A DNA stretch of 21,133 nt. Source: an uncultured Ruminococcus sp. (GTDB lineage Bacteria > Bacillota > Clostridia > Oscillospirales > Ruminococcaceae). The stretch is from positions 1-21,133 of the forward strand of contig UQYK01000032.1 in NCBI GenBank assembly GCA_900545285.1, in the 5' to 3' direction. Made by a program: the position numbers and the translations under genes. The notes under the pieces are model-generated. The model was not told the DNA's origin. It did no database searches and saw only the letters and a list, made by a program, of their open reading frames with translations. Shown here in pieces: positions 7,787 through 16,277 of this stretch. How positions within the stretch are numbered: the stretch's first letter is position 1; each line of letters begins with the position of its first letter.

Positions 7787-7806
7787 TACGTTTTCTGGTG
7801 AAAACG
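7780..7806 (-). terminator. tRNA-type terminator on the minus strand
   Basis: Stem CGTTTTC (7806-7800) pairs with GAAAACG (7795-7789) around loop ACCA, followed on the minus strand by TATGTTTTT. It lies 11 bases after the CCA end of the tRNA fragment, as expected for the original transcription terminator of the tRNA gene. This suggests that the left side is the original chromosomal flank. Confidence 0.55.
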
Positions 7807-7817
7807 GCTGTTTTTTA

Positions 7818-7862
7818 TGGTTGCGGAGGCAGGACTCGAACCTACGACCTCCGGGTTATGAG
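7818..7862 (-). other. Attachment scar: 3' half of a CAU-anticodon tRNA gene
   Basis: Read on the minus strand, 45 bases match the 3' part of a tRNA-Met: anticodon loop CTCATAA, CCC on the 3' side of the anticodon stem (the three C's typical of initiator tRNA), the variable loop, a complete T arm (GTAGG/TTCGAGT/CCTGC), the acceptor strand CTCCGCA and an encoded CCA. The 5' half (D arm, 5' acceptor strand) is missing: upstream on the minus strand the sequence is unrelated and AT-rich. A 3'-terminal tRNA piece is the classic att duplication left by tyrosine-recombinase elements. By that geometry the element lies at higher coordinates. No integrase or second att copy is inside the window. Confidence 0.75.
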
Positions 7863-7954
7863 GGCATTTTTGAGGTTCTAAAAGTTTGCATTTACCGGTA
7901 AATATTGTGATTAACTTAAATAACGATAGTCAAATGTTGAGAAACTGAAACCAC

Positions 7955-7995
7955 GGGGATAGAACTTAAAATAAACTATCCCCCAAACTATCCCC
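7955..7995. repeat. GGGGATAG / CTATCCCC repeat cluster
   Basis: GGGGATAG at 7955-7962 is followed by CTATCCCC at 7976-7983 and again at 7988-7995, giving an inverted pair plus a direct copy. It lies about 95 bases inside the presumed element end. A recombination-factor binding cluster is possible. The gene-free stretch 7863-8102 otherwise shows nothing recognisable. Confidence 0.45.
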
Positions 7996-8102
7996 CCATG
8001 AAATTTGCAAAAAAGTTTGGAAATATACACACTTGACTATTTGGTATCTAACAGCTTTTGCACAAGACAGGATATTGGCTGGGGGTACTACCGGGATTTC
8101 TT

Positions 8103-9335
8103 TTATCTGCCGCTGTGTTTTCGACTGCACTCTCTGCAAATTCCCATATTGGCGCTGTGTCTCCCTCCATAACTGGCCATTTCATCACTGGGCTTGATTT
8201 CGTGGCAGCGTGTACACATTAACCACCTGACATGAAACTGATCAAAGACAGGGTCATCAGAAGGACGTTCCATCCTTTTCAGGATCTCTTGTTTGCCAAG
8301 GTACTTTCTTTCCTCAACAGATAGAGCAGACTCTTGAAACATTGTCGGGTTGTACTGCTTGTTATTACGCTGATTCCGGCATAATGACTGTTCTCTATCA
8401 TTTTGCATTTGAGCAATCAATAGATGCCGCTCATCGTTTTCTTTTTGCATTTTTTGAATACTTTCCATTCGCTGCTCAATGGGGAGCTTGATATCTCGCA
8501 GATGTTGGATTCCATTCATTGCCAGGCATTTGCACTTTGGAACTAAGGTATAATTAAATGCACACCTACTACAGTCTTCTGGTCGAGCATAGTATCTTCC
8601 TTCTCGCTCTCGCTTATGAATGGGACATTCATAAGCAGTCCCCCAAGAAGCAGGCATCGTTTGTGGAGGCGTTACGGCATTTTCCTGTAAACGATACTGC
8701 CAGCGGGCTTCTCTTGCATTATGTATCCAGGTCTTTCCCTGTATATTTCCTTGCACTCCGAGCCGCATGAGATCTGGATTTATTGATTTTTGTTCAGTAA
8801 TCCTGGGGAATGAAATAGAAAGACAATCCCACCCTTTTTCGCAAGCTTCCTGTTTCAACAAAACAATATCATCTTCTGTGTAGTACTTCCCAAATAATAG
8901 AATAATACGTGTCGGAGTACTGTCCAGCTCCGCAACAAGCAAAGGTGGGTACTGTTCAGGATCACATTGATAGTAAACTTCACCCACACGGGCATCCCAA
9001 TTATTCTTCGCTATCTCTGTTCTGTTTCCTATCTTCACTGGAACCTCAGGAGCTTCAATCGTCTGATATGAAGCGAAAACCATCTTAACAAAGAGATATA
9101 TAGCAATTTCATTCGCATAGACACACTCATAGTTTGACTGGTGTGCAAAATGATGCTTGTTCTTCTCGCCCTTTCGCGCAATGAAGTCTCCATTACATGC
9201 AGCGCACTTGCAATTACAATTCAGGCCACGGGAACGGACGTCGTCGATACCAACTACTTCTCCGGTTGCTTTATCGATACCCCAATATAGATGTGAACGG
9301 TTAGAATGTTTTATGTTAATCTCACTTCTATACAT
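8103..9335 (-). CDS. CoiA-like zinc-finger/nuclease-related protein
   Basis: This 410-residue protein has an N-terminal region resembling competence protein CoiA: YWGIDKATGEVVGIDDV, then C40-x-C-x-C-xx-C47 and GDFIARKGEKNKHHFAH (51-65). This is the zinc-binding head that precedes the restriction-endonuclease-like domain of that family. Residues about 70-180 could hold the nuclease-like fold (LLVAELDSTPTRIILLFGKYY), though I cannot assign catalytic residues with certainty. More metal-type clusters follow (C237-H240, C255/C258, C268/C270), then a polar coiled stretch (about 285-320) and a C-terminal C374xxC377..C400xxC403 finger. I chose ATG 9335 because AGGAGGG lies 7-8 bases upstream; the longer frame from 9389 has no RBS. 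It is the last gene of the island operon, 66 bases after the DUF2971 gene. A role in DNA processing or defence is inference. Confidence 0.6.
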   Translation of the reverse strand: MYRSEINIKHSNRSHLYWGIDKATGEVVGIDDVRSRGLNCNCKCAACNGDFIARKGEKNKHHFAHQSNYECVYANEIAIYLFVKMVFASYQTIEAPEVPVKIGNRTEIAKNNWDARVGEVYYQCDPEQYPPLLVAELDSTPTRIILLFGKYYTEDDIVLLKQEACEKGWDCLSISFPRITEQKSINPDLMRLGVQGNIQGKTWIHNAREARWQYRLQENAVTPPQTMPASWGTAYECPIHKREREGRYYARPEDCSRCAFNYTLVPKCKCLAMNGIQHLRDIKLPIEQRMESIQKMQKENDERHLLIAQMQNDREQSLCRNQRNNKQYNPTMFQESALSVEERKYLGKQEILKRMERPSDDPVFDQFHVRWLMCTRCHEIKPSDEMASYGGRHSANMGICRECSRKHSGR

Positions 9336-9401
9336 GTATCTTCCCTCCTGAAAAATATTCCTCATATCCGACGCATTACAAATTCCCAATAGCTCGATTC
9401 T

Positions 9402-10310
9402 CTAGTCATCAAACAGTATGACCGGGACCTTTTCCAAGCGATACCGCCCCTTGTCTTTTTTCATTTTGTATAGGTTGATTCTGCATTCTTCGCAGTGTTC
9501 TCGTACTGCCTTCTCAAATTCTGGTTTTGCCATACAGCCCAAAATAATTGAGCTGGGGCGAATCATTTCAAGTAATGCGCCTTTTTTCTCTGCATCCCAT
9601 TTGTTTCCGCAAGCACCATCATCCCGGATAATACGCCATTCTTTTTCGTAACTCCATTCAGGCGATTTTGACGTCAGGCTTTCAATAAAAATCCCTTGGA
9701 TATCCTTTTCAAGAGTATTTGGATCGAGCGTATGAATGCACACTCTATCATCGGAGTATATAATTGGTACGGGTGAAAAACCTAATTGTCTATTGATTTC
9801 AAGCAGCTCATATTCCACACATATCCCACAATGATTATTGGCATAATGTGCCCACATTAATAAAGAATCATCCGATTCACTCAGGCATGAGATCCCCACT
9901 CGGGATTTCAATATGTCGTAGCTTGACTGAAATGTCCGAATCTGCTGACGGCAAGTTTTCAAAAGGTCTCTCCATATGGGACTTCCCTCACGTATCCCTC
10001 TTTTATCAGGATACATCTGCAATATACTCTGAAAGATTCCTTCCTCATCCATTGACATATCGCAATCAAACACGTCATTAAAATTACACGGTGCAGAATA
10101 CCACATCTTGTTATGCTTTACAGTCTCGAGCTTTTCTTGTCTATCACTGTAGTATTTATACAGTGAGCTTGGTGCACAACACATGTAGTAATAACCGACT
10201 TCTGTATAAACTTGAATGTTTTCTTGTGGATTCCCGGAGAAAGCAGAGATGAACGCTGAACGTAATTTCTCTTTCCAATCGTCGGCGTTTTCTTTATTTA
10301 ACTCAGTCAT
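9402..10310 (-). CDS. DUF2971 family protein
   Basis: This 302-residue protein shows the recurrent DUF2971 signatures in order: SSLYKYYS (about 48-55), KMWYSAPCNFNDVFDCD (about 68-85), GISCLSESDDSLLMWAHYAN (about 144-163), GICVEYEL and WSYEKEWRII (about 224-233). The biochemical function of the family is unknown; members are frequent in accessory and defence islands. RBS GAGGTG is seven bases before ATG 10310. The gene follows the metallopeptidase gene by 39 bases and precedes the CoiA-like gene in the same direction, so it is probably part of the restriction operon's tail. Confidence 0.8.
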   Translation of the reverse strand: MTELNKENADDWKEKLRSAFISAFSGNPQENIQVYTEVGYYYMCCAPSSLYKYYSDRQEKLETVKHNKMWYSAPCNFNDVFDCDMSMDEEGIFQSILQMYPDKRGIREGSPIWRDLLKTCRQQIRTFQSSYDILKSRVGISCLSESDDSLLMWAHYANNHCGICVEYELLEINRQLGFSPVPIIYSDDRVCIHTLDPNTLEKDIQGIFIESLTSKSPEWSYEKEWRIIRDDGACGNKWDAEKKGALLEMIRPSSIILGCMAKPEFEKAVREHCEECRINLYKMKKDKGRYRLEKVPVILFDD

Positions 10311-10349
10311 ATTTTCACCTCATTCCACTGCAATAAAATCCATACAACT

Positions 10350-11084
10350 TCATAAGTAATATGTGTCATTTGCATCCAGCACTTTTTTTCTCTCCTTCCA
10401 GTCTGGCATAAGCATGGAAAGAAACGCGTAGAAATGTTTGGAATGATTTGGATGGATAAAATGACACAACTCGTGCATCACCACATACTCAATGCAGTTT
10501 CGCGGTGCTTCCAGGAGCCGTTTGTTGAGCGTAATGACGCCTTTGCCCGGTAAACAAGAACCCCAGCGTGTATCCATGCTTCGAATCCGAAGAGAAGGAA
10601 CTGCAACTCCGTATTTCTGGAACACAGGGTATAGTTCCTCAACAATTTCTCCAAAAACCTCCTTGCATTGCCGGTCAAAGAATCTCATAACCATTCGCTC
10701 TTTTTTTGAAAAATCCTGTGGATCTTTGACCTCAAGGAATAAATGGACCCCATCAGAATACAACTGTTCCTTGCTGGCTCGTATTACTTTCAAACGCAAC
10801 GCTCGGCCCTGAAGATAAAAGGTCTCACCGCTGACATACTGCTTCGGCTGTGGTTTATACTGTTCCTGCAGCGCAAATTTCTTTTGTGCATTCAGGATAA
10901 ACTCCGCTTTGCTTACCAAAAATGCATCTATCTTTTCTGCCGGAACCGCCATATTGGCAGATACATATACACTTCCGTTTTTTCGCACATGGAGGTTTAT
11001 GTTTTTCACATCCTTCCGTTCCAACGAATATATCAGCGGTTTTTCGTCTATCTGGATTGTCCTCAATGTGATATCTTCAGGCAT
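10350..11084 (-). CDS. YgjP-like (DUF45/SprT-type) zinc metallopeptidase
   Basis: This 244-residue protein contains the YgjP/DUF45 core RWGSC (173-177) with ITLNKRL, and the zinc motif HELCH (204-208) followed by FIHPNHSKHFY, supplying H204, H208 and probably H214 as ligands. The N-terminal part has the family's beta-rich region (NINLHVRKNGSVYVSA, FYLQGRALRLKV). The start lies 2 bases after the hsdR stop, and its RBS CGGAGG lies in the hsdR end, so the two are tightly coupled. YgjP-type genes are often seen next to type I hsdR; the role there is not established. It may process a component of the system (inference). Confidence 0.88.
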   Translation of the reverse strand: MPEDITLRTIQIDEKPLIYSLERKDVKNINLHVRKNGSVYVSANMAVPAEKIDAFLVSKAEFILNAQKKFALQEQYKPQPKQYVSGETFYLQGRALRLKVIRASKEQLYSDGVHLFLEVKDPQDFSKKERMVMRFFDRQCKEVFGEIVEELYPVFQKYGVAVPSLRIRSMDTRWGSCLPGKGVITLNKRLLEAPRNCIEYVVMHELCHFIHPNHSKHFYAFLSMLMPDWKERKKVLDANDTYYL

Positions 11085-11086
11085 GA

Positions 11087-14000
11087 TTAAAACCTCCGCA
11101 GGGCAACGGTTTTCACATTCTCAATGACTTTATCAATCAAATCAAATGACAATACCAGTCCCCGGTTCTTTTCATACGCATAGAACAAATCATCGATATC
11201 CTGGGAAATCCGATTGTGGATTGTCTGGTTATTGGTCCAGTCTACACGGCTGTGTTTTGCAATGATGGCCGTGATTTCCTCGGCTATCTCGGCTGCAAAA
11301 TCAGGCGTCATTCCCTCTATTTGAGCATCATCAAATAATGCTGTTATCACGCCATAAAAAGCCTGTGCGTGGATATTGCATTTAATCCGTTCCGGATAGC
11401 TGACAGAGCTCTTTCCAGAATGATAATCTTCCATGATGCTCCTCATCTTTGCCAGATATTCCGCTTCGCTGATAACCTTTTCCTTGTACTGATCCAGTGC
11501 ATCCTTAATCCGCTTGGAGAAGCTATCATAATATGCAGGATTCTCCTCGTACTTTGCGCTGATACTTTTGGATAGTCTGCTGGTGATTGCATCCGCTTTC
11601 GCCCGCAGAGAACCCAGTTCTTCCAATTCCCGCTCAAAGTCATCCTTATTCAGGATATCGACCGGATTGGTAATCTGCTTCAGACCAGCTACGGACAAAT
11701 GCATATCCAAAAGATTCTGCATCAGCGGTTCATACTCCTTGTTGTCAATAGCATCACAATAGCGAATTTTTACACTGCGCCGCACTTTTGAGAAGAACAA
11801 AAAACGATTCTGGTACTTCTTGCGTTCTTCTCCGGGAAGCGCAGCATAGGCCTGTTCAGAATTCAGAACAAGGTCAAGCGCTCTGCCGAAAGCACACAGC
11901 AAGTTGTAGAACTGTTCCCGCTTCTTTTCGTCAGCCAGAGAAACCTCTACCGCTTCCGTGTCGCTCAAATCCTTAACATCTGCGAACAGGTCTATAAGAT
12001 TGGTATATGCCGTTCTCAACTGCCCCAGTGCTTCCAGCACATCGATGACAACGCCCCTCAGGTCTCTGCCTTCAAAGTTTTCCAGTCCGGCACCGCTGTA
12101 CATATCCATGGCGGCATCCAATTTCTGAATCAGGCCGCGATAGTCCACAATAAGGCCATACTCTTTACCATCGTGGAGCCGGTTGGTTCTGGCAATCGCC
12201 TGCAGCAGGCCATGCTCTTTGAGCTCCTTATCGATATAAAGTACCTGACAAACAGGAGCGTCAAAACCAGTTAGAAGCTTGCTGCACACAATGAGGATGT
12301 CAATCTCTCCGTCGCAGAATTTGTTTTTCATGGCTTCTTCGTAGGTATCGGCATCTCCATACTGCTTCATCATCTTTTCCCAGTATTCGATAACCATATT
12401 ATCGGTGCCTTCATCTACATCATCCACACTTTCCCGTATATCCGGAGGAGAAATGACGACCGCACAATTCAGATCACCAAACTGTTCAAAGCACTTCAGA
12501 TAACGAATGGCATCCCGCTTATAGTTGGTGGCCAGCATGGCCTTGAAGCCGGTATCCTTGAAGCCGAGGAGGAAATGGTTATTAATATCCAATGCAATGC
12601 GTTTGATTCTGGCATCTGTAGAAGTCAATCGGCGGATACTGCTCCATTTCCGGCGCAGATCCTCCTTCTGGGGATCGGTCAGCCGTTTTGTGGTCTGTTG
12701 GAACCACATATCAATATTTTCTTCATCCACCTTCTGCTCCACAAACCGTCCCTCGTAAATCAGAGGAACAATCGCGCCATCTTCCACCCCGTCCTGAATC
12801 GTGTACTTGTGGATGAGCTTACCAAATTTGGTCAGGGTATTCTTTTCGCGCTTCATCAGCGGTGTTCCTGTGAAGCCAATATAGCAGGCGTTAGGAAATA
12901 CTGTGCGCATTTTGGCAGCCATGGAGCCGTAGTTGGAGCGGTGACTTTCGTCAATGAGAACGAACACGTCTCTGGAATTGTTTTTCGCTTCCAAACGTTC
13001 TGCGGTGTTGAATTTATTGATAATGGTAGTAATCACATCTGCTTTGCCGTTGGTCACCAGTTCCACCAGATGCCGTCCGCTGGTTGCCCGGGCAGGATTC
13101 AGTCGGGTATGGGCAAAGGTTGCTGCAATCTGACCATCCAGCTCTTTTCGGTCTGTTACAATGACCACACGGGGATTACAGGCTGCAAGCTCCATCAGAA
13201 TGTATTTGGCCAGCATCACCATAGTCAGACTCTTGCCGCTGCCCTGAGTGTGCCAAATCACGCCGCTCTGGCGGTTCCCTTTGCTGTCTCGCTGCGCGAT
13301 GGTTTTGATGATCTCCCGAATGGCAAAATACTGCTGATACCGGCAGATTTTCTTTACGTTGGCATCAAACAGAACAAAATAGCGAGACAGCTCCATCAAG
13401 CGCTCCCGGCCAAACAAGGAAATCATATTACGATCCTGTTCGGTAGGGGCTCTGTCTGCCACCAGCTGTGCCAATCTGGAATCAAGGAATTCCGTATCCT
13501 GCTCTTTCCATACGCTCCAGAACTTCTTTGGGGTGCCTGCTGTGGCGTATTTCACGACGTTTTTGTTGGTTGCCATGACGATTTGGGCATACTTGAAAAG
13601 CTGGGGGATATAGTCTGCCTGTTGGTTGCGAATCATCTGCTCCACGGCCTGCTTCACGGAAATATAGGGTGCCTTGCACTCGATCACCGCGAAAGGAATG
13701 CCGTTGATAAACAGAACAATGTCCGGACGGGCATTGTGAAGCTTATCCTGGCTTTCTACAGCGAATTCTTCCGTCACATGGAACAGGTTGTTCTCCGGAT
13801 GCTCCCAGTCGATGTATTTCAGATTGAAGCTGAGGGACTTTCCGCCGCCCACAGTTTCCGGGTAGCTTTTGCCCAGCAGCAGAGCGTCATAGATCTTTTC
13901 GCTGGTGCGCACCAGACCATCGGTTAAAGGTTCGTCCAGTTCCTCCATGGCCCGCTCGATGTTTGCGGCAGAGAACTCGTTTTCCGCGCCGGCATAGCTG

Positions 14001-14176
14001 TAGCGGTTCAGCCTGCGCAGCTGTCCCCGGAGGATGTCTTTCAGGAGCACATGGTAGCGGCTGCCCCGCTGCTTTTCACAGTCCTCGGGGGAAATATAGG
14101 TGTACCCCATGGACTGGAGAAGCGCAATAGCCGGTTTCTGGCTGGCATTCACTTCCAGATAAGCGTTTTGGTCCAT
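11087..14176 (-). CDS. hsdR: Type I restriction enzyme R subunit (HsdR)
   Basis: This 1029-residue intact protein has the full HsdR architecture. The N-terminal PD-(D/E)xK nuclease shows D152, E166 and K168 (PDIVLFINGIPFAVIECK). The SF2 helicase motor shows Walker A GSGKS (312-316), TDRKELD (341-347), motif II DESH (409-412), TGTP (436-439), LLTGFDAP (634-641) and motif VI QAIARTNR (659-666). A helical C-terminal region for binding the methylase core follows. The frame has no interruption. ATG 14176 has AAGGAGG nine bases upstream. In the complex with HsdM and HsdS it would translocate DNA using ATP and cleave unmethylated DNA away from the recognition site. It is separated from hsdS by 141 bases containing a GC-rich hairpin, and is directly coupled to the DUF45 peptidase gene. 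Confidence 0.97.
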   Translation of the reverse strand: MDQNAYLEVNASQKPAIALLQSMGYTYISPEDCEKQRGSRYHVLLKDILRGQLRRLNRYSYAGAENEFSAANIERAMEELDEPLTDGLVRTSEKIYDALLLGKSYPETVGGGKSLSFNLKYIDWEHPENNLFHVTEEFAVESQDKLHNARPDIVLFINGIPFAVIECKAPYISVKQAVEQMIRNQQADYIPQLFKYAQIVMATNKNVVKYATAGTPKKFWSVWKEQDTEFLDSRLAQLVADRAPTEQDRNMISLFGRERLMELSRYFVLFDANVKKICRYQQYFAIREIIKTIAQRDSKGNRQSGVIWHTQGSGKSLTMVMLAKYILMELAACNPRVVIVTDRKELDGQIAATFAHTRLNPARATSGRHLVELVTNGKADVITTIINKFNTAERLEAKNNSRDVFVLIDESHRSNYGSMAAKMRTVFPNACYIGFTGTPLMKREKNTLTKFGKLIHKYTIQDGVEDGAIVPLIYEGRFVEQKVDEENIDMWFQQTTKRLTDPQKEDLRRKWSSIRRLTSTDARIKRIALDINNHFLLGFKDTGFKAMLATNYKRDAIRYLKCFEQFGDLNCAVVISPPDIRESVDDVDEGTDNMVIEYWEKMMKQYGDADTYEEAMKNKFCDGEIDILIVCSKLLTGFDAPVCQVLYIDKELKEHGLLQAIARTNRLHDGKEYGLIVDYRGLIQKLDAAMDMYSGAGLENFEGRDLRGVVIDVLEALGQLRTAYTNLIDLFADVKDLSDTEAVEVSLADEKKREQFYNLLCAFGRALDLVLNSEQAYAALPGEERKKYQNRFLFFSKVRRSVKIRYCDAIDNKEYEPLMQNLLDMHLSVAGLKQITNPVDILNKDDFERELEELGSLRAKADAITSRLSKSISAKYEENPAYYDSFSKRIKDALDQYKEKVISEAEYLAKMRSIMEDYHSGKSSVSYPERIKCNIHAQAFYGVITALFDDAQIEGMTPDFAAEIAEEITAIIAKHSRVDWTNNQTIHNRISQDIDDLFYAYEKNRGLVLSFDLIDKVIENVKTVALRRF

Positions 14177-14216
14177 GGTTCAGCCTCCTTTCGGTCTTAT
14201 TTCAAAAAGCACGAAT

Positions 14217-14243
14217 AGCGGGGCGGGATAGACCCGCCTCGCT
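14217..14243. other. GC-rich hairpin between hsdS and hsdR
   Basis: Arms 14217-14227 (agcggggcggg) and 14233-14243 pair over 11 positions with one mismatch. No T tract follows closely on the minus strand, so partial attenuation or an mRNA processing site is more likely than full termination. A 38-codon minus-strand ORF (14197-14313, with GAGGG upstream) covers it, but nothing supports it as a gene. Confidence 0.4.
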
Positions 14244-14317
14244 TTATTGATTGCGCATTGCCTTTATTGCTCCCTGGGTGTAGGCTGATATAATTAAATA
14301 CTTGCTTTTTCATGGTG

Positions 14318-15601
14318 CTATACCCTCACAATCCCCGTCAGCAGAAGCTGCATCAGAGCTTTTTTCTTTTTCTTTTCTTCTTCCAGCTTACGCTGATGAA
14401 GGGTGATAAGGTTGTCGAGGACTGAAAAGAACGCTGAAATACTTTCCTGCTCAATGCGGGAAGGAAAACATACCGGACCTTTCAAGGCGTTCTCAGCGGA
14501 TACTTTCATATCATTCTTTGCACCCTTATTGACCAATGGATGCATATAGTTATTCATTCGTGCGTGCTGCTCAAAATACACTTGAATGAAGTCCGAAAAA
14601 GCATTTTCCTTCGGATGATAAACGGCATACAAAGTTGAAACAATGCCTGGTTTTCCTTTGTTTGTCTTGATTATTCCATACGGATTAGAGTTAAGAGGCG
14701 ACTTTGTATATACTACATTACCCGTCTGAACAACACCGTAATTTGATACTGATGCACCAGCGAAAGAACGACCTTGAAACTCAATCTGATTAACTATTCC
14801 ATAGTCGCCTGAAACGGACAAAACATCAGACCTACCATATATGTTGCCAGTGTTCTTTTCGGCGGAAACAGTAAGGTAATCTTCTAACTTACGCTGTTCC
14901 CAAACGCCCGTAAATCCCTTGAATCGAATTTCTGGCACAGCCTGACCTTTCTTTGGAAACATTTTTCCAAGGAAAAACTGCTTTACCTTCAGGATTTCAT
15001 CGATTCTCTGTCGCTCCAGTTCAATCGCCTTATCTTGCGTGGTAAGGATTTCAGCGATCTTTTTGCGTTCCTCTAACGGAGGTAGTGCAAGCGAAAACTC
15101 CAAAAAATCAGAAAAATGAACGCGCTGCTTTTCAATCAACGAACCAGTTGAGACCTTGTTGTAGTAGGTAATCATCGGGCCACAGGTCAAGAAGCTATCC
15201 ATGAAAACAAGGTCACTTTTGTGAACAGTAGTGAAAATGTCATAATAACCAGACACAGCAACAGGTATATCTCCCTTATGGCGCGCAACTGCTCCGAACC
15301 GGATGTTCATAGGGTTATACGCATAGTCGTTGGGGCGAACCACCTTATAGGAATTATCCTTCTTCACAAGGTGGCTCCGTTCGTAGCGTTCCGTTTTGGC
15401 GGTAATCCCGTCTTCAATTGTAAGACTATATAAGGGATACTGATGCAGATTGTCCGTATAGTCACTCGTGCTAGTAAAGAGTGTTGAAAAAGGGATTTCA
15501 TCCCACTCCCCAGGTACAATACCGAGTTTTCCTTTCTTATACCCCTCCGGCACGATGCCGTTCCGGATTTGGTCTATTCTCTTTTTTACTTCTGGTGTCA
15601 C
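14318..15601 (-). CDS. hsdS: Type I specificity subunit HsdS with two target-recognition domains
   Basis: This 427-residue protein has the normal two-fold HsdS layout. TRD1 covers about 30-170. The central conserved helix (LPPLEERKKIAEILTTQDKA, then a coiled stretch to FLGKMFP) covers about 173-220. The second module starts at EIRFKGFTGVWEQRKL (about 226-241), followed by TRD2 and a C-terminal coiled coil (about 385-420) with a lysine-rich stretch and LTGIVRV. The TRDs would each read half of a bipartite DNA target; the target cannot be derived from sequence. The start is GTG 15601 with GAAGGTG seven bases upstream. It follows the TIR gene by 12 bases. The length is typical and no frameshift is seen. 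Confidence 0.93.
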   Translation of the reverse strand: MTPEVKKRIDQIRNGIVPEGYKKGKLGIVPGEWDEIPFSTLFTSTSDYTDNLHQYPLYSLTIEDGITAKTERYERSHLVKKDNSYKVVRPNDYAYNPMNIRFGAVARHKGDIPVAVSGYYDIFTTVHKSDLVFMDSFLTCGPMITYYNKVSTGSLIEKQRVHFSDFLEFSLALPPLEERKKIAEILTTQDKAIELERQRIDEILKVKQFFLGKMFPKKGQAVPEIRFKGFTGVWEQRKLEDYLTVSAEKNTGNIYGRSDVLSVSGDYGIVNQIEFQGRSFAGASVSNYGVVQTGNVVYTKSPLNSNPYGIIKTNKGKPGIVSTLYAVYHPKENAFSDFIQVYFEQHARMNNYMHPLVNKGAKNDMKVSAENALKGPVCFPSRIEQESISAFFSVLDNLITLHQRKLEEEKKKKKALMQLLLTGIVRV

Positions 15602-15613
15602 AGAATCACCTTC

Positions 15614-16264
15614 TTAAATTCGAGAGGGATCAATCGTGTATCCTTGTCTGCTTAATTCTCGAATCAGATTCAGAGATACCTCATCCACCTTATTTTGGAA
15701 GGGAATATAGATAAGTCCCTGGATGTCGGACGGGCGCTCAAAATCAGTAGCCTCCTTTAGAAGGATCGCCACTCTTTCTCTGCCCAATTTCGCAAGGAAC
15801 ATTCCCAGTTCCAATACCACATTCTGACGAACTCTCGACTTCGTTGCTGTCTCAGACTTAGCTTTCCCCTCATCGTCCGGGGTCGCCAGCACAATGGCAT
15901 AGCCAACATTTGCAGTGTACTCTTCCAGCTTTTCAATGATTGTCTGACCAGCAGATGCCTGCTGGTCAAGGATAATGGGTTCCAAATCCCATCTTCTCAG
16001 AAGCGCCTCTAGCTGAGTCCTTGCAATTTCGTCGTGTCCGTATACAACAAAAATCCTTCGGTTAGCATATACCGCATTTCCTTCGAGGATTGCCTTAACA
16101 GCATCCTGGTTCTTACCCTGAACAGAATACTTACCAGAGGAAAAACAGTTCACCTTACCTCCGTTGCTCAAAGAAATGCACTTTCCGTACTGGATATCTT
16201 TAATCTCAACAATGGACATCGTGGGGCAATTTTCAAATTTTGTCTTAATTTCCTCGAATGTCAT
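15614..16264 (-). CDS. TIR-like nucleotide-binding protein (PF10137 type) inside the restriction operon
   Basis: This 216-residue protein begins with a small region of unknown fold (1-66). The TIR-like domain follows (about 68-190), with the opening strand RIFVVYGHDE (70-79), SAGQTIIEKLEEY (105-117), YAIVLATPDD (122-131) and the RQNVVLELGMFLAKLG segment (147-161), whose E152 is in the position of the catalytic glutamate of NAD-cleaving TIRs. The domain ends with ERPSDIQGLIYIPF. This is the TIR-like family of predicted nucleotide-binding proteins (PF10137) that also serves as effector domain in CBASS Cap12/TIR-STING and Pycsar PycTIR. No cyclase is in the window. RBS AAAGGAG precedes ATG 16264. 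It is placed between the rhuM remnant and hsdS. A role as an NADase effector coupled to restriction is inference. Confidence 0.82.
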   Translation of the reverse strand: MTFEEIKTKFENCPTMSIVEIKDIQYGKCISLSNGGKVNCFSSGKYSVQGKNQDAVKAILEGNAVYANRRIFVVYGHDEIARTQLEALLRRWDLEPIILDQQASAGQTIIEKLEEYTANVGYAIVLATPDDEGKAKSETATKSRVRQNVVLELGMFLAKLGRERVAILLKEATDFERPSDIQGLIYIPFQNKVDEVSLNLIRELSRQGYTIDPSRI

Positions 16265-16277
16265 ATCCTATACTCCT

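Noticed and set aside
7818..7862. A functional tRNA-Met gene
   Set aside because: Only the 3' half is present; D arm, 5' acceptor strand and 5' anticodon stem are missing.
7955..7995. Start of a CRISPR array
   Set aside because: The repeated unit is only 8 bases with irregular spacing and mixed orientation; no repeat-spacer periodicity is seen anywhere in the window.
9335..9389. Longer N-terminus of the CoiA-like protein from 9389
   Set aside because: The ATG at 9335 has a perfect AGGAGGG; the extra 18 codons span that RBS.
12575..13927. 450-codon open frame on the plus strand
   Set aside because: It is exactly antisense to the helicase part of hsdR, has no RBS or family signature, and hsdR is intact and certain.
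14197..14313. 38-codon minus-strand ORF between hsdS and hsdR with GAGGG upstream
   Set aside because: Its codons cover a GC-rich hairpin and the peptide shows no recognisable pattern; possible but not supportable.
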